A DNA stretch of 40,279 nucleotides, taken from NCBI GenBank assembly GCA_947466515.1, contig CANIEM010000012.1, forward strand, positions 1 to 40,279. The letters are read 5' to 3'. This DNA comes from Verrucomicrobia subdivision 6 bacterium. GTDB taxonomy: Bacteria; Verrucomicrobiota; Verrucomicrobiia; Methylacidiphilales; Verrucolacustridaceae. This document shows, piece after piece, positions 33,309 through 40,279 of this stretch. The notes beneath the pieces were generated by a model. It was not told where the DNA came from. It saw nothing but the letters and a program-made list of their open reading frames with translations, and searched no databases. The position numbers and the translations under genes are program-made. How positions within the stretch are numbered: position 1 is the first letter of the stretch; every line of letters begins with the position of its first letter.

Positions 33309-34087
33309 AATTCTCGTTCGAAAGCCTCCTCAACGCCGGCGGTTCCAGGCTGACATACGGACTGCTGAACCTGCGTATTGTCGCTTGGATTCTCTACGGC
33401 TTCACTCGCCCTGGGATTATCGTTCCATCTCAAATTCTCTCGCAAATCATCCGGATCGGGGTTCAAGCCATACCCATGGCCAGCCTGGTCTCACTCAGCG
33501 TCGGATTCATTCTTGCCATGCAAAGCTCGACCGAACTCGGAAAAATGGGGGCCGACAGCTTCATTCCCGACCTCGTATCCCTCAGTCTGATGCGTGAACT
33601 AGGTCCACTTCTCGTGGCCATCATCGTCGTGGGGCGAAGCGGCTCCGCCGTGGCAGCAGAACTCGGTACCATGAAGGTCAATGAGGAGATTGAAGCGCTC
33701 CGAGTCATGGCCATCGATCCGATCCGCTACCTCGTCGTTCCCCGTTATATTGCTCTAATGATTATGCTCCCCTGCATGACAATCTTTGGAAATTGTGTGG
33801 GTCTCGTGGGGGGATGGGCGGTCTGCACCCTGGAAATGGGCATGCCGAGTTCCTTTTACATCGTCAGGGCGATGCAGCGACCAGAACTATGGGATCTCTA
33901 TTCTGGGATCATTAAAACCGCCGTCTTCGCACACATTATTATCACCACTGCCTGCTATCAGGGGCTGAATGTAGAGGGAGGTGCGGAAGGAGTCGGCCGT
34001 GCCACCACGTCTGCCGTGGTTTACTCGATTTTATGGATCATCATTGCTGATACCATCCTCACAGGTCTGTTTTACTTTGTCCTATGA
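33305..34087 (+). CDS. mlaE: MlaE-type ABC transporter permease
   Basis: A 260-residue MlaE/TTG2/YrbE permease with about five hydrophobic segments. Family signatures: IPMASLVSLSVGFILAMQSS, MRELGPLLVAIIVVGRSGSA, then AAELGTMKVNEEIEALRVMA and DPIRYLVVPRYIALMI. It forms the inner-membrane core of a lipid transporter with MlaF and MlaD. TTG 33305 gives a 4-nt overlap (TTGA) with the STAS gene and is the best start available. The mlaF ATG overlaps its stop. Confidence 0.94.
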   Translation: MKFSFESLLNAGGSRLTYGLLNLRIVAWILYGFTRPGIIVPSQILSQIIRIGVQAIPMASLVSLSVGFILAMQSSTELGKMGADSFIPDLVSLSLMRELGPLLVAIIVVGRSGSAVAAELGTMKVNEEIEALRVMAIDPIRYLVVPRYIALMIMLPCMTIFGNCVGLVGGWAVCTLEMGMPSSFYIVRAMQRPELWDLYSGIIKTAVFAHIIITTACYQGLNVEGGAEGVGRATTSAVVYSILWIIIADTILTGLFYFVL

Positions 34088-34926
34088 GCCCAACGCCGAA
34101 AAAAACGAATCCCCCCTCAGACGTGATCCTCGAAGTGAAGGATCTTGTTCAATCCTACAATGGTCGGGCCGTCCTCAACGGCCTGAATTTCAAAGTCCGC
34201 AAAGGCGAAACTTTTGTCATTATGGGAGGGAGCGGTTGCGGAAAAACTACCCTTCTCCGCATTCTCATTGGCGCCCAAAAACCCACCTCGGGATCGGTTC
34301 ACCTTTTCGGGGAGGATATCACGAAAGCATCCACTCAAGAGCTGGACCGGATCCGTCTTCGGTTCGGTATGAACTTCCAGTTCGGAGCCCTTTTCCAATC
34401 CATGACCGTCGGTGAAAATATCGCCCTCCCCCTCCAGGAACATAGCCAAGTCGACCCCTCCCTCATCGAGATGGTTGTTAAAATGAAGCTCGAACTTGTT
34501 GGCCTGACTGGTTTCGAGAATTTTAAACCCGCCGAGTTGAGTGGAGGAATGAGAAAACGGGTCGGCCTCGCCCGTGCCCTCGCTCTCGATCCCGAACTTC
34601 TTTTCAGTGACGAACCCACGTCCGGACTCGACCCCGTCATGACCGCCGTGGTTGACCAGTTAACCCTCGATAGTACTCGCAAGATCGGCGTCACCGCCGT
34701 CGTCGTCAGTCACGATATGACCAGTTGCTTTCGTATCGCCACTCATATGCTCATGCTCGGAAGCGGACCCCGCCAAGGAGAGATTATCGCCGAGGGCACC
34801 CCGGACGAAATCCGAGCTAACCCCGACCCCTTCCTGCAACAATTCGTTCGCGGGGAGGCGGACGGTCCAATTGCCTTCCGCCTTTCTCAAGATGATTACT
34901 TGAAACATCTCCTGCAAGAGGGCTGA
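34084..34926 (+). CDS. mlaF: MlaF-type ABC transporter ATP-binding protein
   Basis: A 280-residue ATPase: Walker A MGGSGCGKTT, Q-loop NFQFGALFQSMTVGENIALP (typical of MlaF), signature LSGGMRKRVGLARALALDPE, Walker B ELLFSDEPTSGLDPV and switch His in VVVSHDMTS. It powers the MlaE permease. The C-terminal ~40 residues form the extension seen in this subfamily (FLQQFVRGEADGPIAF). Its ATG overlaps the mlaE stop (ATGA). mlaD follows after 17 bases. Confidence 0.95.
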   Translation: MSPTPKKTNPPSDVILEVKDLVQSYNGRAVLNGLNFKVRKGETFVIMGGSGCGKTTLLRILIGAQKPTSGSVHLFGEDITKASTQELDRIRLRFGMNFQFGALFQSMTVGENIALPLQEHSQVDPSLIEMVVKMKLELVGLTGFENFKPAELSGGMRKRVGLARALALDPELLFSDEPTSGLDPVMTAVVDQLTLDSTRKIGVTAVVVSHDMTSCFRIATHMLMLGSGPRQGEIIAEGTPDEIRANPDPFLQQFVRGEADGPIAFRLSQDDYLKHLLQEG

Positions 34927-34943
34927 ATAGATACCCTGCCATT

Positions 34944-35648
34944 ATGAAAAAAGTACGTTCCGACATCCTCATCGCTGTAACAGTCGTTCTCTGCAGCTTA
35001 GTTCTCTTGGGCGCCCTCTCCTTGGCCATCTCCGGGACCGATCTCAACCGCCCAAAAGGATTGTTGACCATCGATCTTCCGAGCGCCGTCGGACTCGATC
35101 GACAGGCTCAGGTCCGATATGCGGGTATAATTGCAGGCCGGATACGTTCCCTCCGCCCACTGAACGATGAAGAGCGCGTCAAAGAATCCCCGGGATGCTC
35201 GATTCGGGTCGTCGTTGAAATTCGTCACCCCCTACCCATTCTTCGGGTCGGAACAAGTGCGACGGTGATTTCCGACACGGTACTGGCTGAAAAGTATCTC
35301 AATCTCACCCCAGGTCCCGTGAATAACCCCGCTCTTCCCCCGGGGACAATTTTGTACGCCAAACACTCCGCTAATTTGGATGAAGTCATGGCATCCGGCA
35401 AAGAGCTGCTCGACGGCGTCAATACCCTCCTCACCAAAAATGATTCGGCCATCAACCAGGCCATCCTTGATCTCAAAAACGTTCTCGAAAATATGAAAGT
35501 CATCGCCACCTACGGAAAAACTTTTGTCGGCACCATCGCGCGGAAACCTTGGCGCCTCATCTGGGGAGGGCCTGTCCCTCGACTCCCCACGGAAGAGCAG
35601 ATCCTCAAAAGCGATAAACCCATTCCTGCTCCCATTCCGAACGACTAA
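34944..35648 (+). CDS. mlaD: MCE-domain lipid-binding protein, MlaD-like
   Basis: A 234-residue protein: one N-terminal membrane anchor (ILIAVTVVLCSLVLLGALSL) and one MCE domain (about 35-130) with the YAGIIAGRIRSL core, IRHPLPILRVGTSATVISDT and LAEKYLNLTPG. A helical stretch follows (LDGVNTLLTKNDSAINQAIL) and a Pro-rich end. MlaD forms a hexameric periplasmic ring carrying phospholipids or related lipids between the membranes. The direction of transport and the lipid are unknown. No mlaC or mlaA lies in this window. No Shine-Dalgarno is visible before the ATG. Confidence 0.9.
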   Translation: MKKVRSDILIAVTVVLCSLVLLGALSLAISGTDLNRPKGLLTIDLPSAVGLDRQAQVRYAGIIAGRIRSLRPLNDEERVKESPGCSIRVVVEIRHPLPILRVGTSATVISDTVLAEKYLNLTPGPVNNPALPPGTILYAKHSANLDEVMASGKELLDGVNTLLTKNDSAINQAILDLKNVLENMKVIATYGKTFVGTIARKPWRLIWGGPVPRLPTEEQILKSDKPIPAPIPND

Positions 35649-35659
35649 TCAAGGTCCTT

Positions 35660-36094
35660 GTGCCCGAGGTTTCTCCTCCTCTTGCTTCCTTGATCGAAAT
35701 CGATCTCCTGCCACCACGCCTCCAAGGCCTCCGCACACTCGCCGATAAGTGGGCTCTCTCCGTTGGTTTTTCCGCTCTCGAAGCTGGCCAGATTCTCGCC
35801 GCAGTCGATGAAGCCCTCGTCAATATTCATCTACACTCCTACGGCGGTCGGCAAGGCAAGGTTCTCATGGAGATTCAGAAAACTAATCATGAACTCATTT
35901 TTCAATTCACCGACTACGGCAAACCTTTCGACCCGAAACAAGGAACAGGCCGCAAACCAGGCGAAATTGGCGAAGGCGGTTGGGGTACCTTGATTATGCG
36001 TCACGCCTTTCCGCGGATCGAACGCCACCAACTCGGCGATAAAAATATCCTGCTTCTCGCCCGTCCTCTTTCCGTCCACAAAGGAAGAGTATGA
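35660..36094 (+). CDS. RsbW-like anti-sigma factor / serine kinase (HATPase_c_2)
   Basis: A 144-residue GHKL ATPase of the RsbW/SpoIIAB type. The N box is AVDEALVNIHLHSYGG (E51, N55), the G1 box TDYGKPFDP (D85, G87), and the G2-like region GEGGWGTLIMRHAF. It starts at GTG 35660 with AAGG a few bases upstream. In the family these kinases phosphorylate STAS antagonists and bind a sigma factor. A STAS protein is encoded five genes upstream in the same run, making it a natural candidate partner; no sigma factor gene lies in the window. Its stop overlaps the next start (ATGA). Confidence 0.85.
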   Translation: MPEVSPPLASLIEIDLLPPRLQGLRTLADKWALSVGFSALEAGQILAAVDEALVNIHLHSYGGRQGKVLMEIQKTNHELIFQFTDYGKPFDPKQGTGRKPGEIGEGGWGTLIMRHAFPRIERHQLGDKNILLLARPLSVHKGRV

Positions 36095-36957
36095 AACTCC
36101 GTTTCTGGGGCACCCGCGGGAGCGTCCCTTCCCCCTCCACCGCCGAGGTCCCCACCCAAGAGTTCGGTGGCGATACCACCTGCCTCAGTCTCGATTGGGG
36201 CTCCCATGGCCTCCTTGTCATCGATGCCGGCTCTGGCCTGCGCCAAGCTGGGCTCGCTTGGACCAAAGCAGGACGCAAATCTTTTACCTTTCTCTTCACC
36301 CACTCCCACTGGGATCACCTCCAAGGTTTTCCGTTTTTCGCACCTGCCTTTCACGAGGGGGTCCACATCGAGATCTACTCTCCCCGCCTGCCCAGCGCCC
36401 ACGCCGGCAACCTCATCGAACGCTCACTCCACGCCCAACAAAGTGAACCCTTCTTTCCCGCCGGTTTTCCTCAACTTCGCGCCAAAATTGTTTTTCACGA
36501 AATCCAACCCCATCACGAACTCACACTCCAAGACGGTGCCGACTCCCTTCGCATCCAAGCCACCGCCGTCTCCCACCCCGGAGGCTGCCTCGCCTATCGG
36601 ATCGATGGCTCCAACGATGGTAAAAATCGCTCCTTTGTTTTTGCTACAGATAACGAACCCACCGGCGAACAATCAAGCCCTCTCGCCCAACTCGCCCAAA
36701 AGACTGATCTACTCATCTGCGACGGACAGTACACCGAAGAAGAATATCCCAACCGCCGCGGTTGGGGCCACGGTACCCCCCAACTCTGCCTTCGCGAAGC
36801 CATCTCCGCCCAAGCCCATCGCCTTATCGTCACCCACTTTGATCCTACCCACTCCGATGCGCTTCTCACCAAAATGGAGGAAGACTTCAAAAAGTCCGCT
36901 CAAGCCACTTCCGTCCAGGTCGCCTTCGCCCGCCAAGGGCAAACCGTCGACCTTTAA
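36091..36957 (+). CDS. Metallo-beta-lactamase-fold hydrolase
   Basis: A 288-residue protein with an intact MBL metal site: H71-x-H73-x-D75-H76 in THSHWDHLQG, plus VSHPGG, FATDNEP (bridging Asp) and VTHFDPTHSD near the end. MKLRFWGTRGSVP at the start is typical of a PhnP/RNase Z-like subgroup often found beside signalling proteins. No signal peptide, so cytoplasmic; the substrate is unknown. AAGGAAGAG precedes ATG 36091, which overlaps the kinase stop (ATGA), so it belongs to the STAS-Mla-kinase run. The + frame at 36167-37042 over the same DNA is a shadow. Confidence 0.9.
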   Translation: MKLRFWGTRGSVPSPSTAEVPTQEFGGDTTCLSLDWGSHGLLVIDAGSGLRQAGLAWTKAGRKSFTFLFTHSHWDHLQGFPFFAPAFHEGVHIEIYSPRLPSAHAGNLIERSLHAQQSEPFFPAGFPQLRAKIVFHEIQPHHELTLQDGADSLRIQATAVSHPGGCLAYRIDGSNDGKNRSFVFATDNEPTGEQSSPLAQLAQKTDLLICDGQYTEEEYPNRRGWGHGTPQLCLREAISAQAHRLIVTHFDPTHSDALLTKMEEDFKKSAQATSVQVAFARQGQTVDL

Positions 36958-36971
36958 AAAACTAAGCTCCC

Positions 36972-37700
36972 CTACTCAACCTCGATCGCTCCCGCCGCTG
37001 TGGTCACTTCCAAACTCTTTTGCTCAAGAGGTCCCGTTCTAGAAAATTGGCCTTCCCGATTCACAAATCCTCCCCGCCCCGAAATCTCCGTCACTTTCGC
37101 CCATCCCCCAGAAAATAACTCCACTGACCCGTACTCAACTTTGATTTTAATCTCCCCTTGAGAATCGACAAAACCCCAGCGGACACCCTCTCTCACTGGA
37201 ATCAATCCCTCCCGGCCTTCCCGAATCTCCGCATACTTAGGTTCCACCACGTAATTGCCTCGCACATCAATCAATCCCCACTTTCCTCCTACCGCAGTCG
37301 CCACACTGCGATCCGCTAAATAAATCCCCCCCGTCTTTTCTTTTGTCTTTCCGCCGTAGTTCGTTTTATCCGCAAAGGCAAACTCTCCCCCCACTTGCAC
37401 CGCCGCCAATCCACCTCGAAAAGGCCGCGCATCGGAAAAATACGGCTGAATCGTCCATTTCCCCTGAGGATCGATATACCCCCACTGCTTCCTCTCTTTT
37501 GCCGGAGCCAACCCCTCAGAAAATGGCCCCACCCAATCGTACCGCGCCGAACTAATTTGCTTTCCTTGATCATCCACTAAAGACCACTCCTGCCCCACCC
37601 CAACCTTTCCCTCCCGAAAAGATCGTGCAACGGAACTCTCCTTCTCCCCCGCCCAACTCACCGAGGCCACCAAGATCAAAAAATAAAGACAACCTTTCAC
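36972..37700 (-). CDS. Secreted WG-repeat protein
   Basis: A 242-residue protein from GTG 37700, which has GGAGG eight bases upstream and opens a signal peptide (VKGCLYFLILVASVSWAG); the frame also extends to a GTG at 37736. The mature part is made of WG repeats: WSLVDDQGKQISSARYDWVG, WGYIDPQGKWTIQPYFSDAR, WGLIDVRGNYVVEPKYAEIR, WGFVDSQGEIKIKVEYGSVE and a decayed fifth copy (GGFVNREGQF). WG repeats form beta-rich binding surfaces; the ligands are unknown. It is convergent with the MBL gene and divergent from resB. Confidence 0.88.
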   Translation of the reverse strand: MKGCLYFLILVASVSWAGEKESSVARSFREGKVGVGQEWSLVDDQGKQISSARYDWVGPFSEGLAPAKERKQWGYIDPQGKWTIQPYFSDARPFRGGLAAVQVGGEFAFADKTNYGGKTKEKTGGIYLADRSVATAVGGKWGLIDVRGNYVVEPKYAEIREGREGLIPVREGVRWGFVDSQGEIKIKVEYGSVELFSGGWAKVTEISGRGGFVNREGQFSRTGPLEQKSLEVTTAAGAIEVE

Positions 37701-37795
37701 CCCTAAATCCTCCGCATCTCTCTTTCTCCCGACCACCTCTTCCCCCGCACCTCATGGACAGATCGGGCATAACTTGGGGACAAATGACCCCCTCC

Positions 37796-37823
37796 TTGTT
37801 CTATCGCTAGTTCCCTCTATTAT
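37796..37823 (+). promoter_or_regulatory. Putative promoter of resB, leaderless arrangement
   Basis: TTGTTC (37796-37801) and TATTAT (37818-37823) are 16 bases apart. The -10 ends exactly 6 bases before the ATG at 37830, placing the predicted start point on the start codon itself. No Shine-Dalgarno sequence is present. This fits a leaderless mRNA, as also seen at 32961. Confidence 0.4.
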
Positions 37824-37829
37824 CATCTT

Positions 37830-39653
37830 ATGCCTCTCGACGAAACCCGCAAACAGATGGTCGCCGCCCGTTGCGCCCGTTCACCCATCTGGCGCGGGGT
37901 CCACGCTCTCGGTTCCCTCGACCTCGCCATGCTCCTCCTCATCACTCTCACCGGAGTCTGTGCCGTTGCTACCTTCCTCGAATCAGGTTTCAGCGCCCGT
38001 ATCGCCCGCGCCTACGTCTACGGTTCCCCCTGGTTCAACCTTTGGCTCATTCTTCTCTGCCTAAATCTCATCTGCTCCGCCGCCACCCGTTGGCCATTCG
38101 AACGCCACCACACAGGGTTCATTATCACCCACGCAGGCATCATCATCCTTCTAGGCGGCGCCCTCCTCGGTCGCGCCCGAGGATTCGAAGGCTCCCTCGA
38201 CCTCGCCCGCGGCGCACCGCCCTCCCAAGAAGTTCTTCTCGATCGCCCCCGCCTCACCGTAGAAAGCCCAGCCACGGGAGAACTCTTCTCCACCCCCTTC
38301 GATCCTGAGGTGCGTACTCCTCGCCCCGACCGCCCCCGCCTCCTTCCCCTCCCAGGTTCCGATGTCCAACTAGTCATCGATGGCTACTCCCCACGCTCCA
38401 ACGAAAAAACCGAACTCGTCACCGACCCCTCCTCAGCCAATCCTGCTCTCACTCTCTCCTTCTCTGGTCCCTTCGGTTCCGAACCCATCCAGGTTTCTCT
38501 CGCCCTCAACTCTCCCACTAATTCCCGCACCGATCTTGGCACCCAAGCCACCATCGCCTTCCTCCCCGCCCTCCCCGCCCCCACCACCCCCACACCCGCC
38601 CCCACCTTCCGCGAAACCCAAATCATTCTCGCCAGCGATCCCACTCAACCCATCCTCCACAACACTTCAGGCACTCCCAGTGGCTTCCACTTCTTTCTCG
38701 GTTCTCGTAACGCCGGAGCTCCCCTTGAACTCGAAATCCTTCGTCCCGACGGCTCAGGTGAAATCTATCGTCTCACCGACCTTCTTAACCGAACTCTCGA
38801 CGACTTTTCTGGCGCCAAAATCCTCGTCGCCCGCTACTGGCCCAATATGGTCCTGCGCGATGGCCAACCCTCATCCGACGGCGACCAACCCAACAATCCC
38901 GCCGCCCTCGTCATGCTCGAAGGCACCCTCCCCACTCCCCCATCCCCATCCCGCCTTACCCTCGCCCCAGGCCCCACCCCCGACTCCCTCCTCTTCCTCG
39001 GAGAATCTACCTCCCAACCTCCCACCACAGGAACCATCCGCCTCGGCCAAACTCTCTCCCCAGGCTGGAAAGGTTGGTCCGTTCGCCTCGTCACCCTCGA
39101 ACCCCATGCCCGCATCGAAACCATCACCATCCCCTCAGACAAACCCGACCCCACCCCAAGCCGCCCCGCTCTCCACGCCCACCTCCGCGCCCCAGACGGC
39201 ACCACCGGCCCCGCCCGCTGGATCGCCTCAGGCACCTCCGCCATCCTAAGCTCCACCGACGCCACCTCCCGCATCGGCTTCGGCCTCGAACTCCAACCCC
39301 TCCCCTTTTCCATCCGCCTCGACTCCTTCGATGTTCCCCGCGACCCAGGAACCGATGAGCCCGCCAACTTCCTCGCCTCCGTTACCTTTGCCGACGAAAA
39401 AAAGAAACTGGAAGTCCCCGCCCAACTCGAAATGAATCAACCCGCTACCTACCCACCAGGTCTCCTCCCCCAGATCACAGGACTTTCCTATAAGTTTTCT
39501 CAAGCAGGCTGGGATCCGCAAAACCTCGACCGCACCACTCTCCAAGTTCTCCACGATCCTGGTTGGCTCCTCAAGTGGAGCGGCTCCTTACTCATGGTCG
39601 CAGGTATCTTTTCCATGTTCTATCTTCGTAGGGAACCCACACCCCAAACCTAA
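37830..39653 (+). CDS. resB: ResB-like cytochrome c biogenesis protein
   Basis: A 607-residue protein of the ResB/Ccs1 type (system II cytochrome c maturation). The N-terminal half-membrane unit has three helices: LDLAMLLLITLTGVCAVATF, WFNLWLILLCLNLICSAATR and FIITHAGIIILLGGALLGR. ATFLESGF, ERHHTGF and THAG carry conserved family positions including candidate heme-ligand His. A long Pro/Thr/Ser-rich periplasmic region (about 130-575) follows, then one last helix (WLLKWSGSLLMVAGIFSMFY). ResB and CcsA together carry heme across the membrane and ligate it to apocytochrome c. ccsA begins 3 bases after the stop. Two + frames over this gene are C-rich shadows. Confidence 0.9.
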   Translation: MPLDETRKQMVAARCARSPIWRGVHALGSLDLAMLLLITLTGVCAVATFLESGFSARIARAYVYGSPWFNLWLILLCLNLICSAATRWPFERHHTGFIITHAGIIILLGGALLGRARGFEGSLDLARGAPPSQEVLLDRPRLTVESPATGELFSTPFDPEVRTPRPDRPRLLPLPGSDVQLVIDGYSPRSNEKTELVTDPSSANPALTLSFSGPFGSEPIQVSLALNSPTNSRTDLGTQATIAFLPALPAPTTPTPAPTFRETQIILASDPTQPILHNTSGTPSGFHFFLGSRNAGAPLELEILRPDGSGEIYRLTDLLNRTLDDFSGAKILVARYWPNMVLRDGQPSSDGDQPNNPAALVMLEGTLPTPPSPSRLTLAPGPTPDSLLFLGESTSQPPTTGTIRLGQTLSPGWKGWSVRLVTLEPHARIETITIPSDKPDPTPSRPALHAHLRAPDGTTGPARWIASGTSAILSSTDATSRIGFGLELQPLPFSIRLDSFDVPRDPGTDEPANFLASVTFADEKKKLEVPAQLEMNQPATYPPGLLPQITGLSYKFSQAGWDPQNLDRTTLQVLHDPGWLLKWSGSLLMVAGIFSMFYLRREPTPQT

Positions 39654-39656
39654 TTT

Positions 39657-40279
39657 ATGATCCGCCCTCTCTCCCTTCTTTTTATTCTCAGCCTCAGCTT
39701 CCTCGCGACTCCCTCCTTCTCCCAAGATCAAACACCCACCCTCGCCGACAACGATTCCACCTTCGATACACTCGTCATCCAACACCGCGGCCGCCTCAAA
39801 CCATTCCTCTCTTTCGCTCAAGAAATCACTACCTCCTTAACCGGTCGCACCTCTGTCACCGTTCCCGCTTTCGGAAAAATTAACTCCCGCCAACTCATAC
39901 TTTCCCTTTGGCTCAACCCATCAGGTTGGGAAAATCAACCCATCCTCCTTGTCGACGACCCCGCCCTGCGTCGCGAACTCAGCATCCCCGCAACCACCCG
40001 CCTCTTTGCCCCCCGCCTGCTCGCCGCTAACCCCAAACTCACCGCTCTCACTCGCCAAGCCGAAACCGCCCGTGCCGCAGGCCCACACACCGACGTCCCC
40101 CCCCTCGCCGCCGCCGCCCAAACCGTATCCCTCCGCTTACAGATTTTCTCCGCTCTCTTTTCTGGCGAAGCCTTCCGCTTCATCCCTTCCCCCTCAGGCT
40201 CTCCCGCAGGATCCCCCTGGATCGCCCCCAACTCGCCCCACTCCCTCGACTCCGCTCCCCTGCGTGCTCTCCAGCAAAA
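39657..40279 (+). CDS. ccsA: Cytochrome c assembly protein CcsA-like, N-terminal part (3' end outside window)
   Basis: The frame opens at ATG 39657, 3 bases after the resB stop, and runs without a stop to the window end (207 complete codons). It starts with a signal-like segment (MIRPLSLLFILSLSFLATPS). FDTLVIQHRGRLKPFLSFAQ follows, the xQxxGRxKPxxTxA-type motif seen in the N-terminal periplasmic domain of CcsA proteins from Bacteroidetes, Planctomycetes and relatives. The membrane WWD-domain expected for heme handling would lie beyond the window. Adjacent resB supports the call. Confidence 0.8.
   Translation, partial: MIRPLSLLFILSLSFLATPSFSQDQTPTLADNDSTFDTLVIQHRGRLKPFLSFAQEITTSLTGRTSVTVPAFGKINSRQLILSLWLNPSGWENQPILLVDDPALRRELSIPATTRLFAPRLLAANPKLTALTRQAETARAAGPHTDVPPLAAAAQTVSLRLQIFSALFSGEAFRFIPSPSGSPAGSPWIAPNSPHSLDSAPLRALQQ

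Noticed and set aside
36167-37042. Long + frame over the MBL gene and into the WG gene
   Set aside because: Ser/Pro-rich shadow caused by the C-rich strand; the MBL frame has all catalytic motifs.
38380-39249. 289-residue Pro/Ser/Thr frame inside resB
   Set aside because: Low-complexity translation of the C-rich strand within a well-supported gene.

Overview
The window looks like chromosomal DNA of a free-living, diderm, c-type-cytochrome-containing bacterium. Gene content points to the Verrucomicrobiota/PVC side of the tree: a compact type II secretion operon with unusual small components, ResB/CcsA system II cytochrome maturation, a STAS-coupled Mla cassette and a DUF2851 protein. The phylum call is inference from gene content and was not tested by any search. 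Coding density is very high. No stretch longer than 300 bases lacks a gene; the longest is 411-692, which holds two copies of a 31-bp repeat and a separate inverted repeat. I saw no tRNA, rRNA, CRISPR, IS element or prophage.

Layout. 1-2.3 kb (mostly +): the 3' end of bipA/typA, a repeat-bearing spacer, a secreted cupin and a TauE/SafE permease, then a minus-strand EF-hand protein with its own promoter-like site and terminator. 2.3-4.5 kb (-): HtrA-like protease coupled to an M23 peptidase. 4.65-6.03 kb (+): DUF2851 protein. 6.08-9.96 kb (-): sucC, sucD, citrate synthase and a VanX-type dipeptidase. 10.0-23.1 kb (-): a type II secretion operon in the order M29 aminopeptidase, gspE, gspF, unknown secreted protein, gspG, H, I, J, K, L, M, a GspC/PilP-like unknown, gspD. 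Most junctions overlap by 4 nt. 23.2-23.8 kb (+): one unknown secreted protein. 23.8-31.2 kb (-): yqjD/yqjE/yqjK-like envelope genes, proB, proA, a glycoside hydrolase-glycosyltransferase fusion and an ABC exporter. 31.2-32.9 kb (-): AI-2E family permease and a cyclic-nucleotide-binding protein. 32.96-36.96 kb (+): STAS protein, MlaE, MlaF, MlaD, an RsbW-like kinase and a metallo-beta-lactamase-fold protein. 36.97-37.7 kb (-): WG-repeat protein. 37.8 kb to the end (+): resB and the 5' part of ccsA.

How the genes fit together. The sucCD/citrate synthase block serves the TCA cycle. The gsp block exports folded proteins across the outer membrane; prepilin peptidase (GspO) is not in the window. 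The STAS-MlaEFD cluster resembles a lipid transport system whose small STAS subunit has the phosphorylatable DSSG motif of anti-sigma antagonists, and an RsbW-like kinase follows in the same run, so a phospho-switch on lipid transport is conceivable. The GH-GT2 fusion plus ABC exporter looks like an envelope glycan assembly/export pair. ResB plus CcsA build cytochrome c.

The + strand is strongly C-rich and G-poor in the outer parts of the window whichever strand encodes the gene, which suggests strong replication-linked skew with the minus strand leading.
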